The notes: generated by a model from the letters alone, not told the origin. A DNA stretch of 45,899 bases from Prevotella sp. UBA4339 (GCA_002393725.1 DGTJ01000056.1:1-45899), one strand, 5' to 3'; shown: positions 17,047 through 25,440, numbered from the stretch's first letter. A program made the numbers and translations.

Positions 17047-19638
17047 ATGAAACATTACTTATTATCAACTTTAGCGGTGTTCTGTGCTTCCCTTGCAGTA
17101 TCGGCACAGACACCGCCTTACAAAGACCCGTCTTTAAGTGCCCGTGTGCGTGCTGCCGACCTCTGCAGCCGTCTTACTCTCGAAGAGAAAGCCCAGCTGA
17201 TGCTTGATGAGAGCCCTGCGATTCCCCGCTTGGGCATCAAGAAGTTCTTCTGGTGGAGCGAGGCTCTTCATGGAGCAGCCAACATGGGTAACGTGACCAA
17301 CTTCCCCGAGCCTGTGGCGATGGCTTCTTCGTTTAATCCCTTATTATTATATAAGGTGTTCGATGTGGCAAGCACAGAGTTCCGCGCGCAGTATAATCAC
17401 CGTCTCTATGACCTTGGCGGCGAGGATATGAAGATGCGCAGCCTGTCGGTATGGACCCCAAACGTGAACATCTTCCGCGACCCGCGCTGGGGCAGGGGAC
17501 AGGAGACCTACGGTGAGGACCCTTATCTGACGTCTGTCATGGGCGATGCCGTCGTGCGTGGTCTGCAGGGCCCCGAGGATTCCAGATACCGTAAGCTCTG
17601 GGCATGTGCCAAGCACTATGCTGTGCACAGCGGTCCGGAGTACACCCGTCATAGTGCCAACCTTACCGACGTGCCCGTGCGCGACTTCTGGGAGACGTAT
17701 ATGCCAGCTTTCAAATATCTTGTCACCAAGAGTAAGGTGCGTGAGGTGATGTGCGCCTACCAGCGCCTCGACGATGATCCGTGCTGCGGCTCCAACCGCC
17801 TGCTGCAGCAGATCCTGCGCGACGAATGGGGATTCAAGTATCTCGTTGTGAGCGACTGCGGAGCCATAAGCGACTTCTACGACTCGCATAAGAGCTCGTC
17901 GTCTCCCGTCCACGCATCCGCCAAGGCCACGCTGGCAGGTACCGACGTCGAGTGCGGCTACGGCTATGCCTATCGCAGCATCCCCGAGGCAGTGCGTCGC
18001 GGACTGATCACCGAGCAGGAGGTCGACAAGCACGTCATCCGTCTGCTCGAGGGCCGTTTCGACCTTGGAGAGATGGACGACCCGTCGCTTGTAGAGTGGT
18101 CGAAGATTCCCTATTCTGCGATGTCTACGAAGGCATCGGCACAGATAGCCCTCGAGATGGCACGACAGTCGCTTGTGCTGCTTCAGAACCGCAACGGCAT
18201 CCTGCCGCTGAAGCGCAATGCGGGGAAGATAGCTGTCATCGGTCCCAATGCCGACAATGAGCCGATGATGTGGGGCAACTATAACGGCACTCCCAACCAC
18301 ACCGTCACCATCCTCAGCGGCATCCGCGCAAAGCAGAAGAACGTAGTGTATATCCCCGGCTGCGACCTCACCAACGACAAGGTGATGGAATGCCATATCG
18401 CCTCCGACTGTGTAGCACCTGGTGGCAGAAAAGGCATCAAGGGGACGTTCTGGACGAATACCAGTATGGAGGGAAAGCCCTTCACCACAGAATATTACAC
18501 CAAGCCGGTGAGTGTCACCACCTCAGGCATGCACGTGTTTGCAGCCAACCTTCCCATCGAGGACTTCTCTGCCAAGTACGAGACCACATTCACCGCACGT
18601 GAGGCAGGCGAGTATGTCGTCAACGTAGAAGGCACCGGCCATTTCGAGCTCTATATCGACGGCGAGAAGAAGTTCATGCACCATATCTGGCGGGCAACGC
18701 CTACCCGCACCGTCCTCAATGCTCAGAAGGGACAGCAGTTCCGTATAGAGGTGCGCTTCCAGACGGTGAAGACCTGGGGAGCATCGATGAAGATCGACGT
18801 GGCCCGCGAGTTGCCTATCGACTATCAGGAGACCATCGCCAAGCTTAAGGGCATCGACAGGGTGATCTTCTGCGGAGGCATCTCTCCTGCTCTCGAAGGC
18901 GAGGAGATGCCTGTCAACATCGAGGGCTTCAAGGGCGGCGACCGTACCAGCATCGAGCTGCCCAAGGTGCAGCGCGACTTCCTCAAGGCTCTCAAGGCAG
19001 CCGGCAAGCAGGTCATCTTCGTCAACTGTTCCGGTTCGGCCATCGCGCTGCTGCCCGAGACTGAGACCTGCGATGCTATCCTTCAGGCCTGGTATGCCGG
19101 TCAGGAGGGCGGTACGGCCATTGCCGACGTGCTCTTTGGCGACTATAACCCCTCAGGCAAGCTGCCCGTGACATTCTATAAGACCACCTCGCAGCTCCCC
19201 GACTATGAGGACTACTCGATGCGGGGCCGCACTTACCGCTACTTCAGCGATGCCCTCTTCCCCTTCGGCTATGGTCTCTCCTATACGAGTTTTGAAACTG
19301 GCGACGCTACTGCTACGGGCACTCCCGGAGAGTCGGACTACAAGCTCTCCATTCCGGTGAAGAATACCGGCAGTCGCAACGGCACGGAGATAGTGCAGCT
19401 CTACATCCGTGACCTTTCCGACGCAGAAGGCCCCCTGAAGTCGCTGCGCGGCTTTGCCCGTGTCGACGTGAAGGCAGGTCAGGAGGCAAGAGCCTCTATC
19501 AGCCTCTCCCGCGAGAGCTTCGAGTTCTGGGATGCCGCTACCAACACCATGCGCGTGAAGCCTGGTAAGTATGAGATCCTCTACGGCACCAGCTCCCTCG
19601 ACAGCGACCTGAAGAGGATTGCATGCGAATTACGGTAA
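17047..19638 (+). CDS. GH3 beta-xylosidase with PA14 insert (second copy)
   Basis: Family GH3 exo-beta-glycosidase, 863 residues, signal peptide MKHYLLSTLAVFCASLAVSA. WTPNVNIFRDPRWGRGQETYGEDPY, KHYAVHSGPEYTRH and VVSDCGAISDF (nucleophile Asp about 270) match xylosidases such as Prevotella Xyl3A. A PA14-like insert spans roughly residues 445-600, and the fibronectin-III-like C-terminal domain ends ILYGTSSLDSDLKRI. It shares layout and many motifs with the GH3 at 3221 but is clearly diverged, so the two are paralogs with perhaps different oligosaccharide preference. It has its own promoter and a structured leader, separate from the preceding operon. Likely role: periplasmic release of xylose from xylo-oligosaccharides. 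Confidence 0.92.
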   Translation: MKHYLLSTLAVFCASLAVSAQTPPYKDPSLSARVRAADLCSRLTLEEKAQLMLDESPAIPRLGIKKFFWWSEALHGAANMGNVTNFPEPVAMASSFNPLLLYKVFDVASTEFRAQYNHRLYDLGGEDMKMRSLSVWTPNVNIFRDPRWGRGQETYGEDPYLTSVMGDAVVRGLQGPEDSRYRKLWACAKHYAVHSGPEYTRHSANLTDVPVRDFWETYMPAFKYLVTKSKVREVMCAYQRLDDDPCCGSNRLLQQILRDEWGFKYLVVSDCGAISDFYDSHKSSSSPVHASAKATLAGTDVECGYGYAYRSIPEAVRRGLITEQEVDKHVIRLLEGRFDLGEMDDPSLVEWSKIPYSAMSTKASAQIALEMARQSLVLLQNRNGILPLKRNAGKIAVIGPNADNEPMMWGNYNGTPNHTVTILSGIRAKQKNVVYIPGCDLTNDKVMECHIASDCVAPGGRKGIKGTFWTNTSMEGKPFTTEYYTKPVSVTTSGMHVFAANLPIEDFSAKYETTFTAREAGEYVVNVEGTGHFELYIDGEKKFMHHIWRATPTRTVLNAQKGQQFRIEVRFQTVKTWGASMKIDVARELPIDYQETIAKLKGIDRVIFCGGISPALEGEEMPVNIEGFKGGDRTSIELPKVQRDFLKALKAAGKQVIFVNCSGSAIALLPETETCDAILQAWYAGQEGGTAIADVLFGDYNPSGKLPVTFYKTTSQLPDYEDYSMRGRTYRYFSDALFPFGYGLSYTSFETGDATATGTPGESDYKLSIPVKNTGSRNGTEIVQLYIRDLSDAEGPLKSLRGFARVDVKAGQEARASISLSRESFEFWDAATNTMRVKPGKYEILYGTSSLDSDLKRIACELR

Positions 19639-19745
19639 TCCTCGTGGAGAGTGCCTACGAGGTGTGCAAACCGCTGATGACGAGTCCTGACGTCAGGCTC
19701 TTCTTCTGCTATCAGTACGGCAAGGAAGAGGATGTGTCAAAATAG
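19623..19745 (+). CDS. Possible 40-residue small protein overlapping the GH3 end (doubtful)
   Basis: An ATG at 19623 overlaps the end of the GH3 gene in another frame and runs to TAG at 19745. The peptide begins MRITVILVESAYEVCK and ends YGKEEDVSK. The terminator stem (19726-19757) overlaps its end. No known family is recognised and no ribosome site is clear. It could be a gene remnant or chance. Confidence 0.2.
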   Translation: MRITVILVESAYEVCKPLMTSPDVRLFFCYQYGKEEDVSK

Positions 19746-19761
19746 GCACATCCTCTTTCGT
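19726..19761 (+). terminator. Bidirectional intrinsic terminator between convergent genes
   Basis: AAGAGGATGTG (19726-19736) pairs perfectly with CACATCCTCTT (19747-19757), loop of 10, followed by TTCGTTTTC. It separates the plus-strand GH3 from the minus-strand M15 peptidase gene that ends at 19764. Confidence 0.8.
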
Positions 19762-19763
19762 TT

Positions 19764-20303
19764 TCACTTCACGCAGAACACTACTTTTCTGCGGTTATCC
19801 TTCGGCCTTACGGCGAAGTGTAGCCATACCGTCGAGCCTCGCACCTCGATGATCAGCTCGTCGAAGTCAGTGCGGGCATTGTCGGCGATGTCGAGCAGTA
19901 TTACCGCATAGCGCAGCGCCTGCTCCTTGCCCAGGCAGCGGATGTCGGCAGCACAGCCCACGAGGTGGTTGGAGGTGGCAGAGCCGCCAGCCCGCTTGTT
20001 CACCTCCCACGAGCGATAGCCTGAGTTGATCACTATCGGGTCGTCGCCCTCGCCGTAGCGCTTGTTCCACTCGTCGCGCAGCATCTCCAGCCACTGGCAG
20101 AGGCGCTTGAGGTTCTCGAGAGCTGTCGGTGTAGGGATATTCCCGTCGGCAGTCCTGTGACTCGTCTTTGTCATCTCTCCTAAAGTAAAGTGAGGCGATA
20201 AGCGAGAGCCGTCTGACTCGTTCGAATGGCCGAGCATAGCCTCCCCTGGCGAAGCCAAGTGCTCGGAGAGCTTTGTCTGTTTGTCAATTTCCACGTTTGT
20301 CAT
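19764..20303 (-). CDS. M15-family zinc peptidase (endolysin-like D-Ala-D-Ala carboxypeptidase)
   Basis: Peptidoglycan peptidase of the Peptidase_M15_3 type, 179 residues from the ATG at 20303; longer forms would translate the repeat and A-rich leader. HFTLGEMTKTSHR is the typical start of the domain. INSGYRSWEVNKRAGGSATSNHLVGCAADI carries the zinc-binding His and Asp, and STVWLHFAVR gives the final His. There is no signal peptide, as in phage-type lysins. It is the last gene of the minus-strand group with the DUF3987 protein. In other Bacteroidetes an M15 peptidase or amidase often accompanies the HU-like/smalltalk/BT4734 module. The role may be wall hydrolysis during transfer or lysis, which is inference. 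Confidence 0.82.
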   Translation of the reverse strand: MTNVEIDKQTKLSEHLASPGEAMLGHSNESDGSRLSPHFTLGEMTKTSHRTADGNIPTPTALENLKRLCQWLEMLRDEWNKRYGEGDDPIVINSGYRSWEVNKRAGGSATSNHLVGCAADIRCLGKEQALRYAVILLDIADNARTDFDELIIEVRGSTVWLHFAVRPKDNRRKVVFCVK

Positions 20304-20324
20304 AATCTTATCTTTTCTTTTTTT

Positions 20325-20352
20325 AACTGCAACACTGCAACGCTGCAACATT
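20325..20352. repeat. Triple CTGCAACA iteron-like repeat, site 1
   Basis: Three consecutive CTGCAAC units separated by A or G (20327-20350). The block is flanked by direct repeats TTATCTTTTCTTTTT at 20308-20322 and 20351-20365. The same 26-bp block occurs inside the DUF3987 gene (22393-22421) and, as an inverted pair, at 32172-32315. Confidence 0.85.
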
Positions 20353-20716
20353 ATCTTTTCTTTTTATTCACATTGATTGGCGTGCTTTTGGGGAAAGCGA
20401 TGCTGTAAGCCCTGTCGAGGGCTTTCAGGTCAACTCTGTAAAAGCTGATGCCCGTTTTTACGGCAACGATAGCACGGAGCAATTCACGATGATTACGAGG
20501 ATAGAGCGAAGGTGCTTGCAACTCATCCCAGCCAGCCTGATCACAGAGATTGCACACCTCCCAGATAAAGTCATCGTTGGCTTCAGCGAGAAACCACGAC
20601 TTCAAAATGCGACGAATGCAGAACCGCTTGCATTGTCTTGTGAGGAGCTGCCTCGTGCGCTCCAGCTGTAGCCAGAGCTGCACGAAACATGCCTGATTGT
20701 TTTGAATATCCATCAT
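20351..20716 (-). CDS. Unknown 121-residue protein of the DUF3987/M15 module
   Basis: No family recognised. The protein is basic and helix-rich, with several Cys and Trp (CKRFCIRRILKSWF; WEVCNLCDQAGWDEL) and a Lys-rich C-terminus. The ATG at 20716 overlaps the stop of the DUF3987 gene as ATGA and is preceded by a clear GGAGG ribosome site; an ATG at 20713 is also possible. Translational coupling implies that it works with the upstream primase/helicase-like protein. The two Cys pairs could bind a metal, but the spacing fits no named finger. Its stop codon lies inside the direct repeat that flanks the CTGCAACA block. Confidence 0.7.
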   Translation of the reverse strand: MMDIQNNQACFVQLWLQLERTRQLLTRQCKRFCIRRILKSWFLAEANDDFIWEVCNLCDQAGWDELQAPSLYPRNHRELLRAIVAVKTGISFYRVDLKALDRAYSIAFPKSTPINVNKKKR

Positions 20717-23070
20717 ACCTTACCTCCAAACTTTTGCTTGTACTCCTCAGTCTTGCAGTACCTGCCGCTCACCTCGTCATAGACGATATAGCCGCGACTC
20801 TGCCAACTGCGCAATGTGCCGTCACCACTACCGCTCTTGCCCTGCTGCTGACGCATCTGTCGGTACTGCTCCTTAGTGAACTCATCGGACAGCAACTCCA
20901 GCAAATTCTGTGGCCCAGACTGACGCTGAATCTCCACCTCCTCGCGAAGCTCGCGCTCCAATTGTTGACCAAAATATAACATTTTGCACCATAAATTATA
21001 CTGCTGAGTCCACCTAACGAAATCTGCAATCTCCTTACTCCATTTATAGCCGTGAGCCACATACAGCACCATTCCTTTCAGCCAGGCTATCACGTTGGCA
21101 CGATAACTGAACACGCGGTAGGCCTCGCTCTCATAGAGCTTTGCAGCGTCCTTGTTCTCCTGCTTCATGTCGAGTGACAACTTCTTTGATTGAAGGCACT
21201 CAATCAGTCCGTTTGCAGCCTCCAAGCGGTCGATGTAGGGTTTCAGCTCTGCGGCAAACGTGTGGTCGTAGATACCCAGAATAGGCTCCGCATCATCGTC
21301 CTCATCAGTCCTGATAATGGTCGATACATCCAGTCGGCTCACAGTACCGTCATTCACCATTCGCAAGAAAAATTTCTTTGCATTGGGAGGGGTCGTTGAC
21401 GCGTTAAAGTTCCACCTTAAGGGGGCAATACCTGATACGCTATCGGCACCTACACGCTCCTGACCGGCATCAGAGTTGTCAAAGGCCTTACGAATCAGCA
21501 GACCAACTTCATCGACAGTACCCTTCGACGTCACCTTCTTCAAGCCCTCTATCTCGTCCACGATGGTATAGATAAATCGCTGACCGTTATTGTTGGCATC
21601 TACGATGCGCTGGTTAAAGACAGCATCCGTCAGATTATCAATCAACATCTGAATACAGATGTCCGTGGGTCGCGGGTCTTTCTTCTGCTTCGCGCCCGGG
21701 TTCTTCTGTTTCCAATCGGCCTCGCGCTGACGGTTAGGCTGGTCGCGCTGCTTGATGTCCTCCATAATGTACTCGATAGGTTTTTTGATGGTGCCCTTAC
21801 CAATGCTCTGGCGGCCTATCAGGACATTCATAAAGGTGGCCTCATGCTCCACATTATCCCAATACCTGAACTTCACCCCGTGCAGGTGGACACCCAGAGC
21901 TGGGAATACCGCATTGGCCACAGCGGGCTTGTAGAACCAGGGGACGTTCTTCGTCAACAATCGTATCAGCGGCGGCAACTTCTTGGGCATTGCTGGTGGT
22001 GTAGTCAATGTACCGCCACAAGCCTTCACCGCCTGCTGTGACTTCAACGACTGCAGCACCTGCTTCAACCTGTAGGGCATACCCTTGCGCGGCTCTTTCA
22101 GTGCATTCTCCAGCGTCTTGCGCCACTCGGCCAAATCTTCCGCAGTACACGATCCATCTGACTTTGCCCAATAGTTAGGAACGACCTGCATCAGTTGCTC
22201 TAAGGAGTACCCACGTATTGAACGTATAGTAGCTGCCAATTCAAACGTCAGCACGTTACGGTCGCCCTCAGAGGGATCCTTTCCGTCATTATACAGTTCC
22301 CAATACTTCGCGATGATGTCCTTGAACAGCACACCGTTATACCTTGCCTCAGAGTCGTAAGCTACATCAGACTGAACAGGTGCAGCCTTTTCGGAACTGC
22401 AACACTGCAACGCTGCAACATCAGCATTATCTTCCCAAGGGCGATAGTGCTTGTTCGACTTCTTTGCACCAGCAGGAACTTCCTCCAAGCCTTGTGCCTC
22501 GCGCTCCTTCAGTCGCAGATACTCAGCAGCAGCTTCCTCGTCAGAGAGCGAATCAGTAAAGAGTGCTGGATCTAACAGCGGCGTCGTTTCAGCGTCAATA
22601 GGCCCGTGGAACACCACCCTGTTATTTTCTTTATTATTAGTGTCCATCTCTGTTTTTGTAAGAATCGACATACGAACCTGACACTCCAAAATAGTATGCC
22701 CAGGCATACGACGAGCCACAGCATGAACACCAAAACTGGCCGACTCAGCCACCTCTACCAGCCCAAGCTCTTCTTTCATCTGAAGCAGCTGATTGATGAT
22801 ACGGCGGCACTCCTCACGGTCGCGGCAGTCGATGTCGTAGAAGAAGAACGGACTCACTGTCTTGATACCCTTCAGCAGACCGCCATCAGGCACCTGACCG
22901 TTATAGTTTACCTGCACCAGCGCGTGCTTATACCTATCCTCACCAGTACTGCGGAAGTCATTCCAGTTCTGAATGTTCTCAGGTGTATTACACGCTGCTA
23001 TCAACTCTTCGGGGGTCTTAATGGGGCGGCAATGTTTCTCGCCGCCCACTTTATATACCAAGTTTACCAT
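20713..23070 (-). CDS. BT4734-like (VirE N-terminal) plus DUF3987 protein: primase/helicase-like
   Basis: Protein of 785 residues in two parts. Residues 1-150 match the BT4734/VirE-N domain, related to archaeo-eukaryotic primase folds (SPFFFYDIDCRDREEC holds the acidic pair). A linker around residues 195-235 includes VAALQCCSS, encoded by the CTGCAACA repeat. From about 370 on is a DUF3987 ATPase-like domain with a P-loop-like GRQSIGKGT (about 418-428) and Walker-B-like TIVDEIEG (about 503-510). Such proteins are common in Bacteroidetes mobile elements and are thought to act in DNA replication of the element. The next gene upstream ends 4 nt away and the downstream gene overlaps by 4 nt, so this is one operon. 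The exact function is unproven. Confidence 0.85.
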   Translation of the reverse strand: MVNLVYKVGGEKHCRPIKTPEELIAACNTPENIQNWNDFRSTGEDRYKHALVQVNYNGQVPDGGLLKGIKTVSPFFFYDIDCRDREECRRIINQLLQMKEELGLVEVAESASFGVHAVARRMPGHTILECQVRMSILTKTEMDTNNKENNRVVFHGPIDAETTPLLDPALFTDSLSDEEAAAEYLRLKEREAQGLEEVPAGAKKSNKHYRPWEDNADVAALQCCSSEKAAPVQSDVAYDSEARYNGVLFKDIIAKYWELYNDGKDPSEGDRNVLTFELAATIRSIRGYSLEQLMQVVPNYWAKSDGSCTAEDLAEWRKTLENALKEPRKGMPYRLKQVLQSLKSQQAVKACGGTLTTPPAMPKKLPPLIRLLTKNVPWFYKPAVANAVFPALGVHLHGVKFRYWDNVEHEATFMNVLIGRQSIGKGTIKKPIEYIMEDIKQRDQPNRQREADWKQKNPGAKQKKDPRPTDICIQMLIDNLTDAVFNQRIVDANNNGQRFIYTIVDEIEGLKKVTSKGTVDEVGLLIRKAFDNSDAGQERVGADSVSGIAPLRWNFNASTTPPNAKKFFLRMVNDGTVSRLDVSTIIRTDEDDDAEPILGIYDHTFAAELKPYIDRLEAANGLIECLQSKKLSLDMKQENKDAAKLYESEAYRVFSYRANVIAWLKGMVLYVAHGYKWSKEIADFVRWTQQYNLWCKMLYFGQQLERELREEVEIQRQSGPQNLLELLSDEFTKEQYRQMRQQQGKSGSGDGTLRSWQSRGYIVYDEVSGRYCKTEEYKQKFGGKV
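22393..22421. repeat. CTGCAACA repeat, site 2, inside the DUF3987 gene
   Basis: GGAACTGCAACACTGCAACG plus a third CTGCAACA unit, identical over 26 bp to the block at 20325, lies within coding sequence for the interdomain linker (read as VAALQCCSS on the minus strand). Confidence 0.85.
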
Positions 23071-23074
23071 ATCT

Positions 23075-23452
23075 CTACTGCTGTTTCAAAATAAGTTCCC
23101 TTAATACCTTTTGTGCTATTGCTCCGGCCTGCCTTACCAACTTGTCCGGCAACTGTTCCAACTGATCCTCGTCGAGCGAGAAATAGAAGTACCACCTCTT
23201 ATCCTGTCCTTGCGACAGCGAAGCGTTATCATCGCGGAAGATGGCCTTGTTACGTATGCGCTTGGGCTTTTCCGTCATATAGACGTTGCCGTCACGCTTG
23301 CCCTCCACCTTGAAAGTTCCTGAGAACGCGTCGAGTAATACATCTTCACAACATTGGAAGTCTGCTATACGAAGTCCGTTCTCCAAAATGCCTAAGGTCA
23401 AAAGACCATCCAGCATTGCCTGTCTCTCTGTTGTAATAATAATCTTTTCCAT
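23075..23452 (-). CDS. Unknown 125-residue protein behind structured leader copy A
   Basis: No family recognised. It starts MEKIIITTERQAMLDG and shows a mixed alpha/beta pattern with a charged middle (KPKRIRNKAIFRDDNASL) and a helical C-terminus (QLPDKLVRQAGAIAQKVLREL). It lies 4 nt upstream of the DUF3987 gene on the same strand. The 87 nt between the DUF3127-like gene and this start hold a leader element also found before the 426-residue gene at 25265. I infer shared post-transcriptional control with that gene. A nucleic-acid role is suggested only by the neighbours. Confidence 0.7.
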   Translation of the reverse strand: MEKIIITTERQAMLDGLLTLGILENGLRIADFQCCEDVLLDAFSGTFKVEGKRDGNVYMTEKPKRIRNKAIFRDDNASLSQGQDKRWYFYFSLDEDQLEQLPDKLVRQAGAIAQKVLRELILKQQ

Positions 23453-23459
23453 AATCGAT

Positions 23460-23537
23460 TGAATTTGTGAGTGAAGGGTTTGTGTCGGAATTGGCCATAT
23501 TTCACTCTAGAGACTTCCTTTCACTACACCTTCGCCC
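23460..23537 (-). promoter_or_regulatory. Conserved leader RNA element, copy A
   Basis: On the RNA sense this runs from GGGCGAAGG, through AAGGAAGTCT and CCAATTCC, to CCTTCACTCAC just before the start codon. The arms at 23517-23529 and 23467-23477 can pair. The same blocks in the same order occur at 25268-25349, where the stem bases differ but still pair. Confidence 0.6.
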
Positions 23538-23539
23538 GA

Positions 23540-23815
23540 TTACTTCTTAATGATTTCAGTTACTACGATGTCTTGATAAACCTGTCCGTTGTACTCGCGG
23601 CTCTGGAATCGCATGGTGGCAAACACGAGGTCACCAGCCTTGAATTCTTTCTCTGCCTGCTCAGCGAGCGCTGTCACCACATAGTGGCTTTCGTACTTAC
23701 CGCCAAGCTCTTTGAGTACCAGCTGACGTTTTTTCAGCTCACCGTTCTCACTCTTCTCACTCTTCACCGTGAAAGCGTCGCCGCATTTCACTACTTCTAA
23801 AAGCATACTTTGCAT
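23540..23815 (-). CDS. DUF3127-like OB-fold small protein (possible ssDNA-binding)
   Basis: 91 residues; the first Met at 23815 or MLLEVV at 23806 could be the start. The beta-rich sequence ends FQSREYNGQVYQDIVVTEIIKK, close to the SREYNGRWYTDIRAW signature of DUF3127 proteins of Bacteroidetes, which are predicted OB folds. It would be the first gene of the group leading to the DUF3987 protein, fitting a single-strand DNA-binding helper. The upstream 169 nt hold a terminator for the previous gene and an inverted repeat near 23893-23915 but no good TAnnTTTG box. Assignment rests on the C-terminal motif and size. Confidence 0.55.
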   Translation of the reverse strand: MQSMLLEVVKCGDAFTVKSEKSENGELKKRQLVLKELGGKYESHYVVTALAEQAEKEFKAGDLVFATMRFQSREYNGQVYQDIVVTEIIKK

Positions 23816-23927
23816 AATCTTAAATCTTTAAATTAAAAATAAAAAAGTTGTCGATAATGAAAGTGCAACTATCGTGCATTTCTGTGCCATTCAACTATAT
23901 TTCAGCGAAATAGTTATCAGCTTGAAT

Positions 23928-23964
23928 GAAAAAGGGGATTTCCGTAAGCGAGGCGAAAATCCCC
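23928..23964 (-). terminator. Terminator of the 426-residue gene
   Basis: On the minus strand GGGGATTTTCG pairs with CGGAAATCCCC (one mismatch) and is followed by TTTTTC. It lies 20 nt past the stop codon at 23985. The rest of the gap 23816-23984 holds an AT-rich leader and a bulged inverted repeat AACTATaTTTC/GAAATAGTT (23893-23915). Confidence 0.7.
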
Positions 23965-23984
23965 CATACAAAAGTGTGTTCTAT

Positions 23985-25265
23985 TCAACCAAAAACAAGC
24001 GTTTCTCTACGCAATGTTGAACGGAGGTAGTCAAGCCTTATACGATATTCCATCGGAAAACCTTTCATAATGACATCCAGACTGATATTCGGATCGGGCG
24101 TTTGCAGATAGGATGCCAACATTCTTTCCTTTGGCACACACAATCCGTGCTGATTGAGTATCGTAAAGCATCGCAGATATACGTCCTGGTATTCCTTTAT
24201 CTTTTGCGGGTCAAATCCTGTATCGCCTATTTCTCCGTACTCAAGTTCACAGAACGACGCATTACCCAGCCAGCCAAACATTTTCGAGAAGAGACTATAA
24301 TCCTTGTCAAACCTTAGTTCTTCAATTGCAGTATTTATCTCGTTGGCATAGTTCTTCATCTGAACAAATGGCTTATTATCCTTTGGCGACAGGTCCAAGT
24401 CTCTCATAACCATCAGCAGAATTGGGAAATGCCCCTTTTCAAGAATGCTACTAATCAACAATATCGGACTCATCCGTTCTACATACTCCTTCGCCGCCCA
24501 GCAAGTAAACAGTTTGTCGTATTTACCCGTTACAGGCTTCAAGAGGTGAACAGAATCGATATGCCCCTTCAGCGTACTATAGCGGAACAGGAAAGAGAAT
24601 AAATCCAAGAGGTCATCATCCGACAGTTTCTCTCTGTCACGAACAATAGCCTCGTAGAGAGGGCAATCCTGATTGACAACACAATCGTACAGCCTCTTGA
24701 TGCGAGCAGGCTTGTAGGAGTTCAGATGCGTCTGCCTGAGATTCTTCAATTCGCGTCTGAAAGCATCGGACTCCGTCATTCCCGCTTTGATATCAACATC
24801 AATATCCTCCTTCACCTGCCGGACAAACGACCGGTATTCGCGTGACCATTCTTTGGCCCGATAATCTTCCACCATTTTATTATATAGGTCGCACTGAGTC
24901 GCAGCGTCGCCCTCTATCTTCTGGTTCAAAGATTCCAGTTCTCTCACCAGGCTAATCATGTTGTCGATTGCTTTGATGGCATCATCCGAGCCACCCACAA
25001 GAGTTATATCCCATCTGATATATCCCAGCGTCTGTAGGACTTTGCGGACATCAAAGGGAACGACATTCAACAGAGTCACCCGCTGCCTGTCGGCTATCAT
25101 GCTGATGCTGCTTTCCAATCTGCGCACACCAGCCACAATGCTCTGCATCGAAGCATCCGTATCAGCCTTGCTTTGTCTGGGCTGAATCATACACAACGAA
25201 CTACACATCTTGTTCAGTTCTACTACTTGCTCACAAATTGTTGTTTTCTCTAAACTCTTTTTCAT
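23985..25265 (-). CDS. Unknown 426-residue protein with its own promoter, leader and terminator
   Basis: No family recognised. Mostly helical by eye, with no signal peptide or membrane segment. The N-terminal 100 residues are Ser/Cys/Arg-rich (QVVELNKMCSSLCMIQPRQSKAD) and could be a coiled coil (RRLESSISMIADRQR, ISLVRELESLNQKIEGD). The C-terminal half alternates helices and aromatic patches (KMFGWLGNASFCELEYGEIGDTGF). A promoter at 25441, a conserved leader ending 2-3 nt before the ATG and a terminator at 23928 make it a separate unit between the primase-like group and the AT-rich operon. Context suggests a mobile-element or defence role, but nothing in the sequence gives a reaction. Confidence 0.7.
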   Translation of the reverse strand: MKKSLEKTTICEQVVELNKMCSSLCMIQPRQSKADTDASMQSIVAGVRRLESSISMIADRQRVTLLNVVPFDVRKVLQTLGYIRWDITLVGGSDDAIKAIDNMISLVRELESLNQKIEGDAATQCDLYNKMVEDYRAKEWSREYRSFVRQVKEDIDVDIKAGMTESDAFRRELKNLRQTHLNSYKPARIKRLYDCVVNQDCPLYEAIVRDREKLSDDDLLDLFSFLFRYSTLKGHIDSVHLLKPVTGKYDKLFTCWAAKEYVERMSPILLISSILEKGHFPILLMVMRDLDLSPKDNKPFVQMKNYANEINTAIEELRFDKDYSLFSKMFGWLGNASFCELEYGEIGDTGFDPQKIKEYQDVYLRCFTILNQHGLCVPKERMLASYLQTPDPNISLDVIMKGFPMEYRIRLDYLRSTLRRETLVFG

Positions 25266-25267
25266 TT

Positions 25268-25349
25268 TGTTGAGTTCGTGAGAGAAGATGAAGTTCCAGA
25301 ATTGGTACCACGTTTAACTTGCAAGACTTCCTTCTCATTCACTTCGCCC
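25268..25349 (-). promoter_or_regulatory. Conserved leader RNA element, copy B
   Basis: Same block order as copy A: GGGCGAAG, AAGGAAGTCT, CCAATTC, CTTCTCTCAC. GTGA(AT)GAGAAG (25342-25331) pairs with CTTCTCTCAC (25287-25278). A second small hairpin GGTCG/CGACC lies just upstream in the RNA (about 25355-25372). Confidence 0.6.
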
Positions 25350-25440
25350 AACCGGTCGCTCCTTATCGACCATTAAGTTGTTATTACTATCTATATACCG
25401 GGCATTTTTACCGTGTGGGTTTACCGCCCGATTTTTTCGG

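Noticed and set aside
17347..18396. Minus-strand open frame of 349 codons
   Set aside because: Antisense shadow of the second GH3 gene; the plus-strand protein has all family motifs.
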